A DNA stretch of 64,000 nt from an uncultured Bacteroidia bacterium (GTDB taxonomy: Bacteria > Bacteroidota > Bacteroidia > Bacteroidales > UBA932): assembly GCA_902766255.1 (NCBI GenBank), contig CACXCS010000086.1, positions 1-64,000 of the forward strand, read 5' to 3'. The translations under genes were made by a program, and so were the position numbers. The stretch's first letter is position 1; every line of letters starts with the position of its first letter. Positions 25,716 to 35,548 of the stretch are shown in pieces. The notes beneath the pieces were generated by a model. That model was not told the origin of the DNA. It searched no databases and saw only the letters and a program-made list of their open reading frames with translations.

Positions 25716-26833
25716 TTTATGCCTGTAAGTTCGCTGTCGTTAAAATAATCTATGCGCATGGCCTTGCGCACATCATCGAGCGTAGCCTGTGCTGCTTTGA
25801 CGGCAACTTCGGTGCCCTTGCGGAGAACTTCCCAAACGGCTGGCAGGTCCTTTTCCAGCTCGGCCCTGCGGGCGCGAATAGGCTCAAGGGTCTCATTCAG
25901 TACAGCGGCAAGGAAGTTCTTCAGCATCATGTCTCCCAGGCCGCCGGCACGATACTGTGCTTTAGCTTCATCCAAAGAAGAGAAGCTGAAACTTGCTTTT
26001 TTACCCACGAAGCAAGATGCGTAGCGCTGGAAATGCTCGGGTTTGCAGAAAGCATCAAGGTAAGTGAACACAGGGTTGCCTTCGACCTTGCCCGGGTCAC
26101 TTACCTGAAGATGGCCAGGATCGGTGAACATTCCTTTGACTTTGCGGGTTACCTCTTCCTCGGAATCGGAAAGGTAGATGCAGTTGCCCAGGGACTTGCT
26201 CATCTTCGCCTTGCCGTCAGTGCCGGGAAGGCGAAGGCAGGCGGCGTTGTCGGGCAGAAGGATGTCCGGTTCGACCAGCGCCGGACCATAGACCGAATTG
26301 AATTTGCGTACGATTTCGCGGCACTGCTCAATCATCGGTTCCTGGTCTTCGCCTACAGGAACAGTAGTAGCCTTGAAAGCCGTGATATCGGCTGCCTGGC
26401 TGATGGGATAGCAGAAGAATCCCACAGGAGTGCCGGCTTTGTTGTCGGATCCGTCGTCGGACTCGGAAAAGCCGCGCAGCTTTATTTCCTGCTTGACTGT
26501 AGGATTGCGCTGCAGCCGTTGTACGGTCACCAGGTTCATGTAATAGAATGTGAGCTCGGTGAGCTGGGGGACCATTGACTGTATGAAGATGTTCACCTTG
26601 TTCGGGTCCAGGCCGGCGGACAGATAGTCCAGTGCCACCTGGATGATGTTCTGACGCACTTTATCGGGGTTGTCGGCGTTGTCGGTCAGGGCCTGGGCGT
26701 CGGCAATCATGATGAATATCCGGTCGAAGCCTCCCTGATTCTGGAGTTCGACCCTTCGGCGCAGGGAGCCAACATAGTGGCCAAGGTGAAGCCTGCCGGT
26801 GGGGCGGTCGCCCGTAAGAATAATTTTGGACAT
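25712..26833 (-). CDS. trpS: Tryptophanyl-tRNA synthetase
   Basis: Class I aminoacyl-tRNA synthetase charging tRNA-Trp. The HIGH motif appears as HLGH at residues 16-19 ([12 protein letters not shown]), and KMSKS is exact ([10 protein letters not shown]). [14 protein letters not shown] is the usual tRNA/ATP-site helix. The length of 373 residues is slightly above the bacterial norm of about 330-340. It lies between the antiporter (2-nt gap) and asnA (4-bp overlap). Confidence 0.97.
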   Translation of the reverse strand: MSKIILTGDRPTGRLHLGHYVGSLRRRVELQNQGGFDRIFIMIADAQALTDNADNPDKVRQNIIQVALDYLSAGLDPNKVNIFIQSMVPQLTELTFYYMNLVTVQRLQRNPTVKQEIKLRGFSESDDGSDNKAGTPVGFFCYPISQAADITAFKATTVPVGEDQEPMIEQCREIVRKFNSVYGPALVEPDILLPDNAACLRLPGTDGKAKMSKSLGNCIYLSDSEEEVTRKVKGMFTDPGHLQVSDPGKVEGNPVFTYLDAFCKPEHFQRYASCFVGKKASFSFSSLDEAKAQYRAGGLGDMMLKNFLAAVLNETLEPIRARRAELEKDLPAVWEVLRKGTEVAVKAAQATLDDVRKAMRIDYFNDSELTGIK

Positions 26834-26835
26834 AT

Positions 26836-29091
26836 TTATTTATACCATTCGCAGGATTTTGCATTACCTGCAATCCACACTGTATCTCCTTCCGTAAAGC
26901 GGAAATCCGCTCCGGGGTTTGTTATTATGCTGTTGCCATGCTGTATGCTGATTACCATGCATCCGCCCTTCCTCATGTCGGCCTCGCGCAGGCTCTTGCC
27001 TGTCAGGTAAGATTCCTGGTTTAGATCGATTTTGAGTACCACGAAATCCGAATCTCCTGCCTCGTCCGGCACTATATGAGTATTCTCCTTCAGTGAATCG
27101 GTAAAAGCCTCCAATTGAGCCGGGGTGCCCACTGCTATGAGCCTGTCATAAGGGTAGATGGGCTCGTTGCCGGAGGGGATTTCGATGTTCTGCGATCCGC
27201 GCTGAATCTTTATTATATTGACCCCGGCGGATTTACGGAATGGCATCTCTCGCAACGATTTACCTATGTAGGCAAAATCGGGAGATACTTCCACCGCCGT
27301 TGTGCGTATGTCGTATTTGGACATCTTGTCCCGCACCGAGGTGGCAACGGGGCTCTTCTTTCTTTCCAGTTCGTCTCTGGCGTTCAGGTTCTCAAGGAAG
27401 CGTTTCTCGAGCCCGGACAGGTTCCTGACCGATACCTTGGCGATGAAGATTATCAGCAAGCCGGCGAGTATGGCAATCAACACGCCCCAAGCGCCCAGGT
27501 TGAAGTAACTGGTGATGGCCATGAGGATAAAACTCACGGCGATAAGAATCCTGATGAACAGAAGCGAGAGTATGGGCCACTTGTTCTGCGGTCTTTCTTT
27601 CAGCAACTTGGATGCGTGGGTGTTGATGGAGCCGTTGGTGATGGCCAGGCCGTAAAGGAAAGGGAGCATGACCAGCAGTGTGATTCCCAGGCATATCGCC
27701 TTGCGTACGGTCGGGTTCAGGAAGGGGAGAAGGACATCGGCCGCTTTGCCCAGGAGCGTACGGGAAAGGATAAGTATGGCCACCAGGATGACACTGTATA
27801 AAACCACCCTGACAGCGTAGCTCTTGAGCAAACCTGCCCACTCGTTGTGCTCGGCGCTTGATGCCTTTCCTACGGTGTCGGGTGCAGGATTGATCTTGGC
27901 TAGCACCGATGCCGGCAACTTGGCTTGAAGCCATCTGCTTACTGGGTCTCCGGCTTTGATCATGAAGGGGGCTGCGAAAGTGGTTAGGACTGACACGCTT
28001 ATTATCACGGGATATATGAAACCGCGCATCACGCCCAGACTGCATCCAAGACTGGCAATGATGAAAGAGAATTCGCCCAGCTGTGCCATGGTGAAGCCTA
28101 CGTGCACCGAATTGTCAAGACCTTGGCCGGCAAGCAGGGAACCGGTGGTTGAGAAGGTAAGCAGACCCAGTATGGCAAGCGCCGCCAGCAAGAGTATAAC
28201 TCCCCAGTGGGCAGAAATTATTGCGGGGTCGATCATCATGCCTACCGACACGAAGAATATGGCACCGAAAAGGTTCTTTATACCCGTGAGAAGGTGCTCG
28301 ATGCGCTCGCCTTCAACGGTTTCAGCAAGGATGGAGCCCATCACGAAAGCGCCGAGCGCCGATGAGAATCCAGCCAGGTTGGCAAGGGCTACCATGCCGA
28401 AGCACAAACCAATGGATATGATGAGCAGGATTTCATCGTTAAGGTATTTCTTGGCCTTTTTGAGCAAGAGCGGTATGACGTACAGGCCAACAAGGAACCA
28501 AAGGATAAGGAAGAATGCCAGGCGCACAAGGCTCAGCACCATTTCGCCTCCGGAGAACTTGCTCGATACGGCTAGGGTGGAAAGGAGAACCATAAGCAGC
28601 ACAGCGATGAGATCTTCCACTACAAGGGTTCCGAAAATCAGCGTCGCATAGGGCTTGTTCTTCAGGCCCATATCGTCGTAGGCCTTGATGATCACTGTCG
28701 TGGAACTCATGGACATGAGCCCGCCCAGGAATATGCTTTCCATTATGCTCCAGCCCATAATGCTGCCGGCCGTGATGCCGAGAATGAGCATGCCCAGGCA
28801 GATGGTCCCTGCAGTTATCAGCGCACTGCTGCCAACTTTGAGCAGTTTCTTGAAACTGAATTCCAGACCAAGTGCAAACAGCAGGAAGATAATGCCGATT
28901 TCCGACCATTGCTTGACCGACTCCGTGCTGGTTATGGTAGGGAAGAGCCCCAGATGTGGACTGACGATGAAACCTGCGATGATGTAACCCAGAATCAAGG
29001 GCTGCTTAAGGGCCCTTGAAATAACTGTGAATACACCGGCGGCTATAAGGATAAGGGCAAGGTCGGCGACAAGATTGAGTTCTTCCTGCAT
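26836..29091 (-). CDS. CPA2-family cation:proton antiporter with two TrkA-C domains
   Basis: A 751-residue inner-membrane protein. The first 400 residues form the Na_H_exchanger domain with about 12-13 helices ([41 protein letters not shown]). A second hydrophobic block at 440-560 follows, and the C-terminal 190 residues contain two RCK_C/TrkA-C regulatory domains. A TrkA-N NAD-binding domain as in KefB/KefC was not seen, so regulation is more likely by a small ligand such as a cyclic dinucleotide. It probably exchanges K+ or Na+ for H+. It lies 6 nt after asd in a four-gene operon. Confidence 0.9.
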   Translation of the reverse strand: MQEELNLVADLALILIAAGVFTVISRALKQPLILGYIIAGFIVSPHLGLFPTITSTESVKQWSEIGIIFLLFALGLEFSFKKLLKVGSSALITAGTICLGMLILGITAGSIMGWSIMESIFLGGLMSMSSTTVIIKAYDDMGLKNKPYATLIFGTLVVEDLIAVLLMVLLSTLAVSSKFSGGEMVLSLVRLAFFLILWFLVGLYVIPLLLKKAKKYLNDEILLIISIGLCFGMVALANLAGFSSALGAFVMGSILAETVEGERIEHLLTGIKNLFGAIFFVSVGMMIDPAIISAHWGVILLLAALAILGLLTFSTTGSLLAGQGLDNSVHVGFTMAQLGEFSFIIASLGCSLGVMRGFIYPVIISVSVLTTFAAPFMIKAGDPVSRWLQAKLPASVLAKINPAPDTVGKASSAEHNEWAGLLKSYAVRVVLYSVILVAILILSRTLLGKAADVLLPFLNPTVRKAICLGITLLVMLPFLYGLAITNGSINTHASKLLKERPQNKWPILSLLFIRILIAVSFILMAITSYFNLGAWGVLIAILAGLLIIFIAKVSVRNLSGLEKRFLENLNARDELERKKSPVATSVRDKMSKYDIRTTAVEVSPDFAYIGKSLREMPFRKSAGVNIIKIQRGSQNIEIPSGNEPIYPYDRLIAVGTPAQLEAFTDSLKENTHIVPDEAGDSDFVVLKIDLNQESYLTGKSLREADMRKGGCMVISIQHGNSIITNPGADFRFTEGDTVWIAGNAKSCEWYK

Positions 29092-29097
29092 CGGCGT

Positions 29098-30102
29098 TTA
29101 CTTGCTGTGGGGGATAAGGTATTCGGCGATCTGTACGGCATTGAGGGCGGCTCCCTTGCGTATCTGGTCTCCCGAGAGCCAGAGGGTGATTCCGTTGTCA
29201 CTAGCCAGGTCTTTGCGAATGCGCCCGACGTATATATTGTCCTTGCCGCCGGTGAACAAAGGCATAGGGTAAGTTTTGGTGGCAGGATCGTCCTGAAGGG
29301 TGACACCGGGTGCGCTTGAGAGTGCGTCTTGTACTTCCTTGACCGTGAGGGGCTTTTCGGTTTCGAGCCAGACGGCCTCGGAGTGGGAGCGCAGTGCGGA
29401 AATGCGCACGCAAGTGGCGCTGCAGCGAACGTCTGAATGGAGGATCTTGCGGGTTTCGTTGAACATCTTCATTTCCTCCTTGGTATAGGCGTTGTCGGTG
29501 AACAGGTCAATCTGGGGGATGACGTTGTACGCCAGTTGATAGGCGAACTTCTCGATGGTGACGGGCTTGCCCTCGACGATTTGGCGGTATTGCTCCTGGA
29601 GCTCGGCCATGGCCTGGGCTCCGGCGCCTGATGCCGACTGGTAACTGGCTACGTGTATGCGGGTTATGTGCGACAGCTTTTCGATGGGCTGAAGAACTAC
29701 GACCATCATGATGGTGGTGCAGTTGGGGTTGGCGATTATGCCGCGCGGATGATCAAGAGCGTCGGAGGCATTGCATTCGGGAACTACGAGGGGAACGTCG
29801 GAATCCATGCGGAAGGCACTGGAGTTGTCGATCATCACGGCTCCATACTTGGTTATGGTGGAGGCGAACTCGCGGGAAGTGCCGGCGCCGGCTGATGTGA
29901 ATGCGATGTCGATATCGCGGAAGTCGTCGTTGTGCTGGAGGAGCCTGACCTCCAGTTCTTTGCCCCGGAAGCAGTATTTGCGGCCCGCGCTACGCTCGGA
30001 ACCGAACAGTACGAGCTCGTCGAGAGGGAAGTTTCGTTCTTCGAGTACCCTCAGGAATTCCTGTCCAACGGCGCCGCTGGCGCCAACTATAGCAACTTTC
30101 AT
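29098..30102 (-). CDS. asd: Aspartate-semialdehyde dehydrogenase
   Basis: Converts aspartyl-4-phosphate to aspartate semialdehyde for lysine, diaminopimelate, threonine and methionine synthesis. The NADP motif is [15 protein letters not shown], the catalytic cysteine sits in NPNCTTIMM, and [13 protein letters not shown] and LRSHSEAVW are conserved. Length is 334 residues, as usual. It heads the operon and has the best promoter in the window (TTTG-N20-TATCTTTG). A separate small transcription unit may lie just upstream at 30180-30281. Confidence 0.97.
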   Translation of the reverse strand: MKVAIVGASGAVGQEFLRVLEERNFPLDELVLFGSERSAGRKYCFRGKELEVRLLQHNDDFRDIDIAFTSAGAGTSREFASTITKYGAVMIDNSSAFRMDSDVPLVVPECNASDALDHPRGIIANPNCTTIMMVVVLQPIEKLSHITRIHVASYQSASGAGAQAMAELQEQYRQIVEGKPVTIEKFAYQLAYNVIPQIDLFTDNAYTKEEMKMFNETRKILHSDVRCSATCVRISALRSHSEAVWLETEKPLTVKEVQDALSSAPGVTLQDDPATKTYPMPLFTGGKDNIYVGRIRKDLASDNGITLWLSGDQIRKGAALNAVQIAEYLIPHSK

Positions 30103-30124
30103 AATGTCTTGCAGTTTAATCCTT

Positions 30125-30156
30125 CAAAGATAACAACAATTCTTGTCTCTGGCAAA
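30125..30156 (-). promoter_or_regulatory. Full promoter of the asd operon
   Basis: On the minus strand, TTTG (30153-30156) is followed after exactly 20 nt by TATCTTTG (30125-30132), a full match to the Bacteroidota -33/-7 consensus. Transcription should start near 30118, 16 nt before the asd ATG. Confidence 0.7.
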
Positions 30157-30179
30157 TTGAATCTGTGGTCAGATGGCTT

Positions 30180-30213
30180 AAAAACGTGTGAAGCCCGCTT
30201 CACAGCGGGCTTC
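30180..30213 (-). terminator. Rho-independent terminator between trmD and asd
   Basis: GAAGCCCGC and GCGGGCTTC pair over 9 bp around a 6-nt loop (30190-30213). In the minus direction the stem is followed by ACACG and five T residues (30184-30180). Outer CGT/ACG bases can extend the stem past a bulge. Confidence 0.75.
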
Positions 30214-30281
30214 AACGGTTAGTTAGTAGTGTATACCTTGATGAAGGTTAATTATTGTTGGTTAGAATAGTTGTTGATTTC
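30180..30281 (-). ncRNA. Candidate small RNA upstream of asd
   Basis: A -7 box at 30288-30295 and a terminator at 30180-30213 would define a transcript of about 100 nt that holds no ATG-initiated frame. It has a small internal hairpin (ACCTT-CATC-AAGGT) and ends in a G/C-rich hairpin plus five T. Because asd has a separate promoter downstream of the terminator, this unit need not be an attenuator. It could instead be only the 3' end of the trmD transcript, which ends 155 nt upstream. I do not recognise an Rfam family. Confidence 0.4.
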
Positions 30282-30287
30282 CGACTG

Positions 30288-30295
30288 CAAATATA
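30288..30295 (-). promoter_or_regulatory. -7 box of the candidate small RNA
   Basis: Minus-strand TATATTTG, with ATTG 18 nt upstream as a possible -33 element. The surrounding 30296-30367 is almost entirely A and T. Confidence 0.4.
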
Positions 30296-30367
30296 ACTCA
30301 ATTTTTTATTTCTGCAATGTTTTTCTGAAATTTTTTACAAAAAATCAACACTACTTTTTAAAAAATT

Positions 30368-31051
30368 TTAATAATCTTCACTCAAGAGTTTGGGTCTCAA
30401 TAGTTTAGTGCGTTCAAGTGCCTGTTCGTCCTGCCAGGCGCGGATTAATTTTGGATTTCCGCTCAGAAGGACATCGGGAACCTTCCATCCGTTAAACTCA
30501 GCCGGGCGCGTATATACGGGAGGGGAGAGCAGGTTGTCCTGGAAGCTGTCGGAAAGGGCCGATGTCTCGTCGGTCAGTGCTCCTGGTATAAGGCGTACTA
30601 TTGCGTCGGTCAGCAGGGCGGCGGGAATTTCACCTCCGCTTACCACGTAATCGCCGACTGATATCTCCCTGGTAATGAGGTGCTCGCGAATGCGATGGTC
30701 GATGCCTTTGTAGTGGCCGCAGAGGATTATGATGTTTTCCTTGAGGGACAGCTCATTGGCCATGGGCTGGCCGAGGATTTCGCCGTCAGGGGACATATAT
30801 ATCACCTCATCGTAGTTGCGTTCAGACTTGAGCTCTTCGATCATCTTGAATACGGGCTCTACCATCATCACCATGCCGGCGTCGCCTCCGTAACTGTAGT
30901 CGTCTACGTTGCGGCGGGGGCCAATGCCGTATTTGCGAAGGTTGTGAACGTGGATTTCCACCAGCCCGTTCTTGACCGCCCTGCCCACAATAGAATGCCC
31001 CAGGGGGCTTTCCAGCAGCTCGGGGACAACGCTCAAAATATCGATTCTCAT
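30368..31051 (-). CDS. trmD: tRNA (guanine37-N1)-methyltransferase
   Basis: Methylates G37 of tRNAs with a G36 to prevent frameshifting, using SAM bound in a trefoil knot. The 227-residue sequence shows [44 protein letters not shown] and [12 protein letters not shown], all hallmark TrmD segments. It has its own divergent promoter. The usual neighbours rpsP, rimM and rplS are absent here, as in other Bacteroidota. Confidence 0.97.
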   Translation of the reverse strand: MRIDILSVVPELLESPLGHSIVGRAVKNGLVEIHVHNLRKYGIGPRRNVDDYSYGGDAGMVMMVEPVFKMIEELKSERNYDEVIYMSPDGEILGQPMANELSLKENIIILCGHYKGIDHRIREHLITREISVGDYVVSGGEIPAALLTDAIVRLIPGALTDETSALSDSFQDNLLSPPVYTRPAEFNGWKVPDVLLSGNPKLIRAWQDEQALERTKLLRPKLLSEDY

Positions 31052-31071
31052 ATATTCCTTTTTTGCAATGA

Positions 31072-31079
31072 CAAATTTA
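31072..31079 (-). promoter_or_regulatory. -7 box of trmD
   Basis: Minus-strand TAAATTTG, 20 nt upstream of the trmD ATG. It is part of a 53-bp divergent promoter region shared with the cyclotransferase gene. Confidence 0.45.
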
Positions 31080-31091
31080 GTATTTATTTGT

Positions 31092-31099
31092 TAAATTTG
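31092..31099 (+). promoter_or_regulatory. -7 box of the glutaminyl cyclotransferase gene; near-leaderless
   Basis: TAAATTTG ends only five bases before the ATG at 31105, so the transcript should begin at or almost at the start codon. Confidence 0.45.
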
Positions 31100-31104
31100 C
31101 AGGA

Positions 31105-31857
31105 ATGAAAAGATTTCTTCTGATCGCCGCCGTCCTGGCCCTGTGCCTCCCGGCGTGTTCCTCTTCGGCCCCGGTCCAGTACCGGCTGAAGGTTGTCGCT
31201 GAATACGACCATGACCCGTCGGCATACACCCAGGGCCTTTTTTTCCACTCCGGCCATCTGTATGAAAGTACAGGCCAGTGCGGCCAGAGCAGTTTCCGTA
31301 TGGTTGATCTAAGCAGCGGCAAAGTGCTTCGCAAGCTGGATTTTGCCCACAAGTATTTCGGTGAGGGTTCGGTAATATTCAACGATAAATTATATATGCT
31401 TACCTGGACCAACAAGGTAGCATTCACATACGACGCCGAGAGCCTTAAATATCTCAAGACGTATTCCTATCCGCGTGAGGGATGGGGCCTTACTACCGAC
31501 GGCAAGTCCCTCATAGCATCCGATGGCAGTTCCACCCTTTATTTCATGGATGGAGATTTCAAGGTCAAGCGCAGCATCAAGGTTACCATGGATGGCCGTC
31601 CTGTCCGCTACCTTAACGAGCTTGAATGGATAAACGGGAAAATATGGGCTAATGTATATACCACCGATATGGTTGTCATCATCAATCCCTCCAGCGGCAA
31701 CGTGGAGGGTGTAGTGGATTGCAGCGGGCTGCTTCCCAGTAAGCTCCGGAAGCCTGATACTGATGTTCTTAACGGCATTGCACACCTTGACGGCCGCGTT
31801 TTCCTGACCGGTAAAAACTGGCCTAAATTATATGAGGTAGAAATAGTTAAGAAATAA
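31105..31857 (+). CDS. Glutaminyl-peptide cyclotransferase, lipoprotein
   Basis: A 250-residue lipoprotein (lipobox LPACSS, Cys18) of the plant/bacterial glutamine cyclotransferase family, a five-bladed propeller that converts N-terminal glutamine of exported proteins to pyroglutamate. Motifs include YTQGLFFHSGHLYESTGQCG with QSSFR, KYFGEGSVIFNDKLYMLTW, GWGLTTDGKSLIASDGS and LNELEWINGKIWANVY. Many Bacteroidota lipoproteins and SusD-like proteins have Gln after signal cleavage, so this may be a general maturation step. Confidence 0.92.
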   Translation: MKRFLLIAAVLALCLPACSSSAPVQYRLKVVAEYDHDPSAYTQGLFFHSGHLYESTGQCGQSSFRMVDLSSGKVLRKLDFAHKYFGEGSVIFNDKLYMLTWTNKVAFTYDAESLKYLKTYSYPREGWGLTTDGKSLIASDGSSTLYFMDGDFKVKRSIKVTMDGRPVRYLNELEWINGKIWANVYTTDMVVIINPSSGNVEGVVDCSGLLPSKLRKPDTDVLNGIAHLDGRVFLTGKNWPKLYEVEIVKK

Positions 31858-31861
31858 ATGT

Positions 31862-31869
31862 TATATTTG
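31862..31869 (+). promoter_or_regulatory. -7 box upstream of the DUF349 gene
   Basis: TATATTTG lies 31 nt before ATG 31901 and just past the cyclotransferase stop. No clear -33 element. Confidence 0.45.
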
Positions 31870-31900
31870 CAGTTTAAAACCCTAAAATATTGACTTTATT

Positions 31901-33682
31901 ATGAGTGAAACAATGATTCCTGAAGAGGTTATCAAGACCGTTTCAGATGTAGAAACCCCTCAGCCCGCGGAAGCTCCTGCAGAGGCGCCCGTAGAGGCTC
32001 AGCCCGTTGAAGAACCCAAAGCATCCGAGAGTCTCGCCGACAAAACCCTGGCCGAGCTCTCCGAAATGTTCCGCTCTCTCAAGGAGAGTGCGGACAGCAT
32101 GATGCGCTCCAAGGAGGCCGAGAACATCAAATCAGCCTTCTACAGACTTCTGGGCAAGCTCAAAGGGGAGAATCCCGAGGTAGAAAGTTCCCTTTCAAAC
32201 CCTTTCGAGGCAGTGGAGGAGAATTTCAAGGCCGTTTACGCTGACTACAAGAAGGAAAGGGCGGAGTTCAACCGCCAGCAGGATGCGCAGCGTGAGTCCA
32301 ACCTCGTGGCAAAAAAGCAGATCATAGAAGAACTGAAAGCCCTGGTCGAAACAGACGAGGACGCCAGTGCATCCTTCCCCGCGTTCCGCGAGTTGCAGAA
32401 CCGCTGGAGGGAGGCCGGCCCCGTGCCCGTCAACGCCTACAGGGACATCAACGATACCTACCAATTCTACGTAGAGAAGTTCTACGACATGGTCAAGATC
32501 AGCCGCGACCTTCGCGACCTTGATTTCCAGAAGAATCTTGAGGCCAAGGAGAAATTCTGCGAGGCCGCCGAGAAACTCGCCGAAAACGAGAATGTCGTCA
32601 ATGCTTTCCACGAGCTCCAGAAACTTCACGAGCAGTGGAAGGAATTCGGCCCCGTGGCCAAAGAGAAGCGCGATGATATCTGGAACCGTTTCAAAGCCGC
32701 CACCTCGGTGATTAACAAACGCTACCAGGCCCATTTCGAGGGACAGAAGGAAGAGCAGCTCGCAAACCTCGCTGCCAAGCAGGCACTTTGCGAGCAGGTG
32801 GAGGAAATTGCCGCCAAGGAGATTTCTTCGTCCAGCGAGTGGAATGATCTTTCCCGCAAAATCCAGGACATCCAGGAAGAGTGGCGCAAGATAGGCTTTG
32901 CCACCCGTAAGGATAACCAGAAGGTATACGACCGCTTCCGTGCCGCATGCGATGCCTTCTACGGTCATAAGCGCGATTACTACAACCAGTTCAAGGACTC
33001 CATGAACTCCAATCTGGAGAAGAAGATGTCCATAATCGAGAAGGCCGAGGCGCTCAAGAGCAGCACCGAGTGGAAGAAAGCCACCGACCAGTTCATCGAA
33101 CTCCAGAAGCAGTGGAAGGAAATAGGCGCAGTGCCCCGCAAGAAGAGCGAGCAGATTTGGAAGCGCTTCCGCGCTGCATGTGATGAGTTCTTCGCTGAAA
33201 GGGATAAGAACGCCAAGCCCGAAAATGACTTCTACGGCAACCTCAAGGCAAAGAAAAAAGTCATCGAGGACATCAAAGCCTACACCCCTTCTGACAGCGA
33301 GGCAGCAAACGCCGAGGCCCTGAGGGAGTTCAACGAGCGCTGGCAGGCCATAGGCCACGTTCCTTTCAAGGAGAAAGACGCCGTCAACGATGCATTCCGT
33401 TCCGCTATCAAGGAGAAGTTCCCTCTGCTTCAGTCTTCCCGCCGGCCTCAGGGCGCAGGCAGGCCACAGCGGGCTCCCCGCTCGGAGCGCGACATCCTTA
33501 TGGATAAGCACCGTCAGCTTCAGCAGGATATCACCACCTACGAGAACAATATCGGCTTCTTCGCCGCATCCAAGAATTCTGCTCCGCTTATCAAGCAGAT
33601 GCAGGAACGCATAGAGCAGGCCAAGGCCGAACTCAAGGAACTCGAAGATAAAATCCGTCAGGCAGAGGAGAGTGCAGAGTAA
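31901..33682 (+). CDS. DUF349 repeat protein
   Basis: A 593-residue cytosolic protein. The first 60 residues are low-complexity and rich in Pro, Ala and Glu. At least four to five DUF349 repeats follow, each with a W-K/R-E-x-G or W-R-K-I-G core (NRWREAGPVP, EQWKEFGPVA, EEWRKIGFAT, KQWKEIGAVP, ERWQAIGHVP). Residues 540-593 form a coiled coil. The family is predicted to be long antiparallel helices; its role is not established. It lies directly before yidC (2-nt gap). Confidence 0.9.
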   Translation: MSETMIPEEVIKTVSDVETPQPAEAPAEAPVEAQPVEEPKASESLADKTLAELSEMFRSLKESADSMMRSKEAENIKSAFYRLLGKLKGENPEVESSLSNPFEAVEENFKAVYADYKKERAEFNRQQDAQRESNLVAKKQIIEELKALVETDEDASASFPAFRELQNRWREAGPVPVNAYRDINDTYQFYVEKFYDMVKISRDLRDLDFQKNLEAKEKFCEAAEKLAENENVVNAFHELQKLHEQWKEFGPVAKEKRDDIWNRFKAATSVINKRYQAHFEGQKEEQLANLAAKQALCEQVEEIAAKEISSSSEWNDLSRKIQDIQEEWRKIGFATRKDNQKVYDRFRAACDAFYGHKRDYYNQFKDSMNSNLEKKMSIIEKAEALKSSTEWKKATDQFIELQKQWKEIGAVPRKKSEQIWKRFRAACDEFFAERDKNAKPENDFYGNLKAKKKVIEDIKAYTPSDSEAANAEALREFNERWQAIGHVPFKEKDAVNDAFRSAIKEKFPLLQSSRRPQGAGRPQRAPRSERDILMDKHRQLQQDITTYENNIGFFAASKNSAPLIKQMQERIEQAKAELKELEDKIRQAEESAE

Positions 33683-33684
33683 AG

Positions 33685-35547
33685 ATGGACAAGAATACAG
33701 TAATAGGCTTTATCCTCATTGCCCTCATCCTCTTTGGATTCACTTTCTTTGAATCTTCCCAAAGGCGTAAAGCACTTGAACAGCAACGCATCCAGGATTC
33801 CATAGCGCTGGCGAATTCTCCCGTCCGTGACAGCATTGTCCAGGATGGGACTGTTCCTGCCGGTGCAGACATTGCCGCCGTTGTTTCCGAGACTCCGGCA
33901 ATTTATAAGGACACCCTTTTGCAGGCTTCTCACGAAGCTGAAGGTCAGATACTTACCCTCGAGAACGAGCTTATACGTCTGGACTTTACCACCAAGGGCG
34001 CCCAGCCTTATAGCGCACAACTCAAAAAGTACTCCAGCTACGGAGGAGGGGAGTTGTTCCTGTTCAAGGAAGGAGCTGCCGAGTATGCGGTAAGCGTTTA
34101 TGCCGGCCAGTATCTCCGGACAAGCGACTTCAATTTCAGCGTTGCCGAAAGCAGCGATACTTCTCTTGTCTTCCGTCTGCCATTCAGCGGCGGCGGCTAT
34201 ATGGAACAGCGCTACACCTTGCTCCCCGGCAGTTACAATGTCCGCAACCAGCTGTCGTTCGTGGGTATGCAGGACGTGATTCCCCGCAATGTGGGCTCAG
34301 TGGATGTGGACTTTATCGTAACTGTCCCAAGGCTTGAAAAGGGTTACAAGAACGAGTCGCAGTACTCTAAGCTGAATTATTATTTCCAGGGTGAAAAGAA
34401 ACCGGTCGAGATCGGCCGCGGCCGCTCATCTTCCAAGAGCATAGGCAACCGGCTTAACTGGGTTGCATTCCAGCAGCAGTTTTTCTCGGCTATCCTGTAC
34501 TCTCCTAAGGAGTTCGCCAACGGCGAGGTGGCCATTCAGTTTTTCCCTGAGGCCGACCCTGACCACAACCTGATGACCTGCAGCGCGCGTATGCGCTCCG
34601 ACTTCCATCACGGATCCGAGGTTGTGATCCCGTTCGAGTTCTACTTCGGTCCCAATCACTTCAATACTTTGAAGTCTTTCGACCGCAAGTATGAGAAGAT
34701 AATACCTCTGGGCGGTTCGCTTGTGGGCTGGTTTACACGTTACGCCATCATTCCCATGTTCAATCTGTTCAGCCGTTTTATCAGCAACTTCGGTCTGATA
34801 ATCCTGCTGATGACACTGGTGATCAAGTTGGTGGTGTTCCCTCTGACATACAAGTCGTTCTCGTCTTCAGCCAAGATGCAGGTGCTCAAGCCCGAAATCG
34901 AGAAGATCAACGCCAAGTATCCCAAGCAGGAGGATGCGATGAAAAAGCAGCAGGCCACGATGGACCTGTACAAACGCGCGGGAGTCAACGCCATGGGCGG
35001 ATGCCTTCCCACCTTGCTGACATTCCCTATACTTTGGGCGATGTTCCGCTTCTTCCCGGCGTCAATCGAGCTTCGCCAGCAGCCTTTCCTGTGGTGCGAT
35101 GACCTCAGCGCCTACGACTCCATCCTTGACTACGGCGTCAGAATCCCCATTCTCGGCGACCACCTCTCGCTGTTCGCCCTGCTGATGGCTGTTGTGATGT
35201 GGCTCTACTCCAAGATGACTACAGCCAACCAGGCCGCTTCCAACGACCCCACGGCCTCTTCCATGAAGTTCATGACCTTGTGGATGATGCCTATCATGAT
35301 GTTCTTCATCTGTAACAACCTGTCGGCGGCATTGAGCTACTATTATCTGCTTTCGCAGCTTATTGCTATTATCCAGACCTGGGTTATCAAGAAGTTCTTC
35401 GTGCACCCCGACAAGATTCTGGCCAAGCTCAAAGAGAGCGAGGGCAAGCCCCTGCCCAAGTCAAAGTGGCAGGAGCGCCTGGAGATGGCTCAGAAAATGC
35501 AGCAGCAACAGCTTCGCGAGCAGCAGAAGAAGCAGCAGCGCCGATAA
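33685..35547 (+). CDS. yidC: Membrane protein insertase YidC
   Basis: Inserts and folds inner-membrane proteins, alone or with SecYEG. The 620-residue protein has an N-terminal transmembrane helix (about 5-21), a large periplasmic beta domain, and the conserved five-helix insertase core from about residue 355: IPMFNLFSRFISNFGLIILL, the cytoplasmic coiled region with KMQVLKPEIEKINAKYP, and GGCLPTLLTFPILWAMFRFF. The C-terminus is basic and glutamine-rich (KMQQQQLREQQKKQQRR), as expected for ribosome contact. Confidence 0.97.
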   Translation: MDKNTVIGFILIALILFGFTFFESSQRRKALEQQRIQDSIALANSPVRDSIVQDGTVPAGADIAAVVSETPAIYKDTLLQASHEAEGQILTLENELIRLDFTTKGAQPYSAQLKKYSSYGGGELFLFKEGAAEYAVSVYAGQYLRTSDFNFSVAESSDTSLVFRLPFSGGGYMEQRYTLLPGSYNVRNQLSFVGMQDVIPRNVGSVDVDFIVTVPRLEKGYKNESQYSKLNYYFQGEKKPVEIGRGRSSSKSIGNRLNWVAFQQQFFSAILYSPKEFANGEVAIQFFPEADPDHNLMTCSARMRSDFHHGSEVVIPFEFYFGPNHFNTLKSFDRKYEKIIPLGGSLVGWFTRYAIIPMFNLFSRFISNFGLIILLMTLVIKLVVFPLTYKSFSSSAKMQVLKPEIEKINAKYPKQEDAMKKQQATMDLYKRAGVNAMGGCLPTLLTFPILWAMFRFFPASIELRQQPFLWCDDLSAYDSILDYGVRIPILGDHLSLFALLMAVVMWLYSKMTTANQAASNDPTASSMKFMTLWMMPIMMFFICNNLSAALSYYYLLSQLIAIIQTWVIKKFFVHPDKILAKLKESEGKPLPKSKWQERLEMAQKMQQQQLREQQKKQQRR

Positions 35548-35548
35548 G

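Noticed and set aside
30180..30295. Amino-acid-responsive attenuator of asd
   Set aside because: No ATG-initiated leader peptide with Lys, Thr or Met codons, and asd has its own full-consensus promoter downstream of the terminator.
32195..33511. 438-residue minus-strand frame opposite the DUF349 gene
   Set aside because: Leu/Val/Glu-rich shadow of the Lys/Glu-rich helical repeats; the sense strand has clear DUF349 cores.
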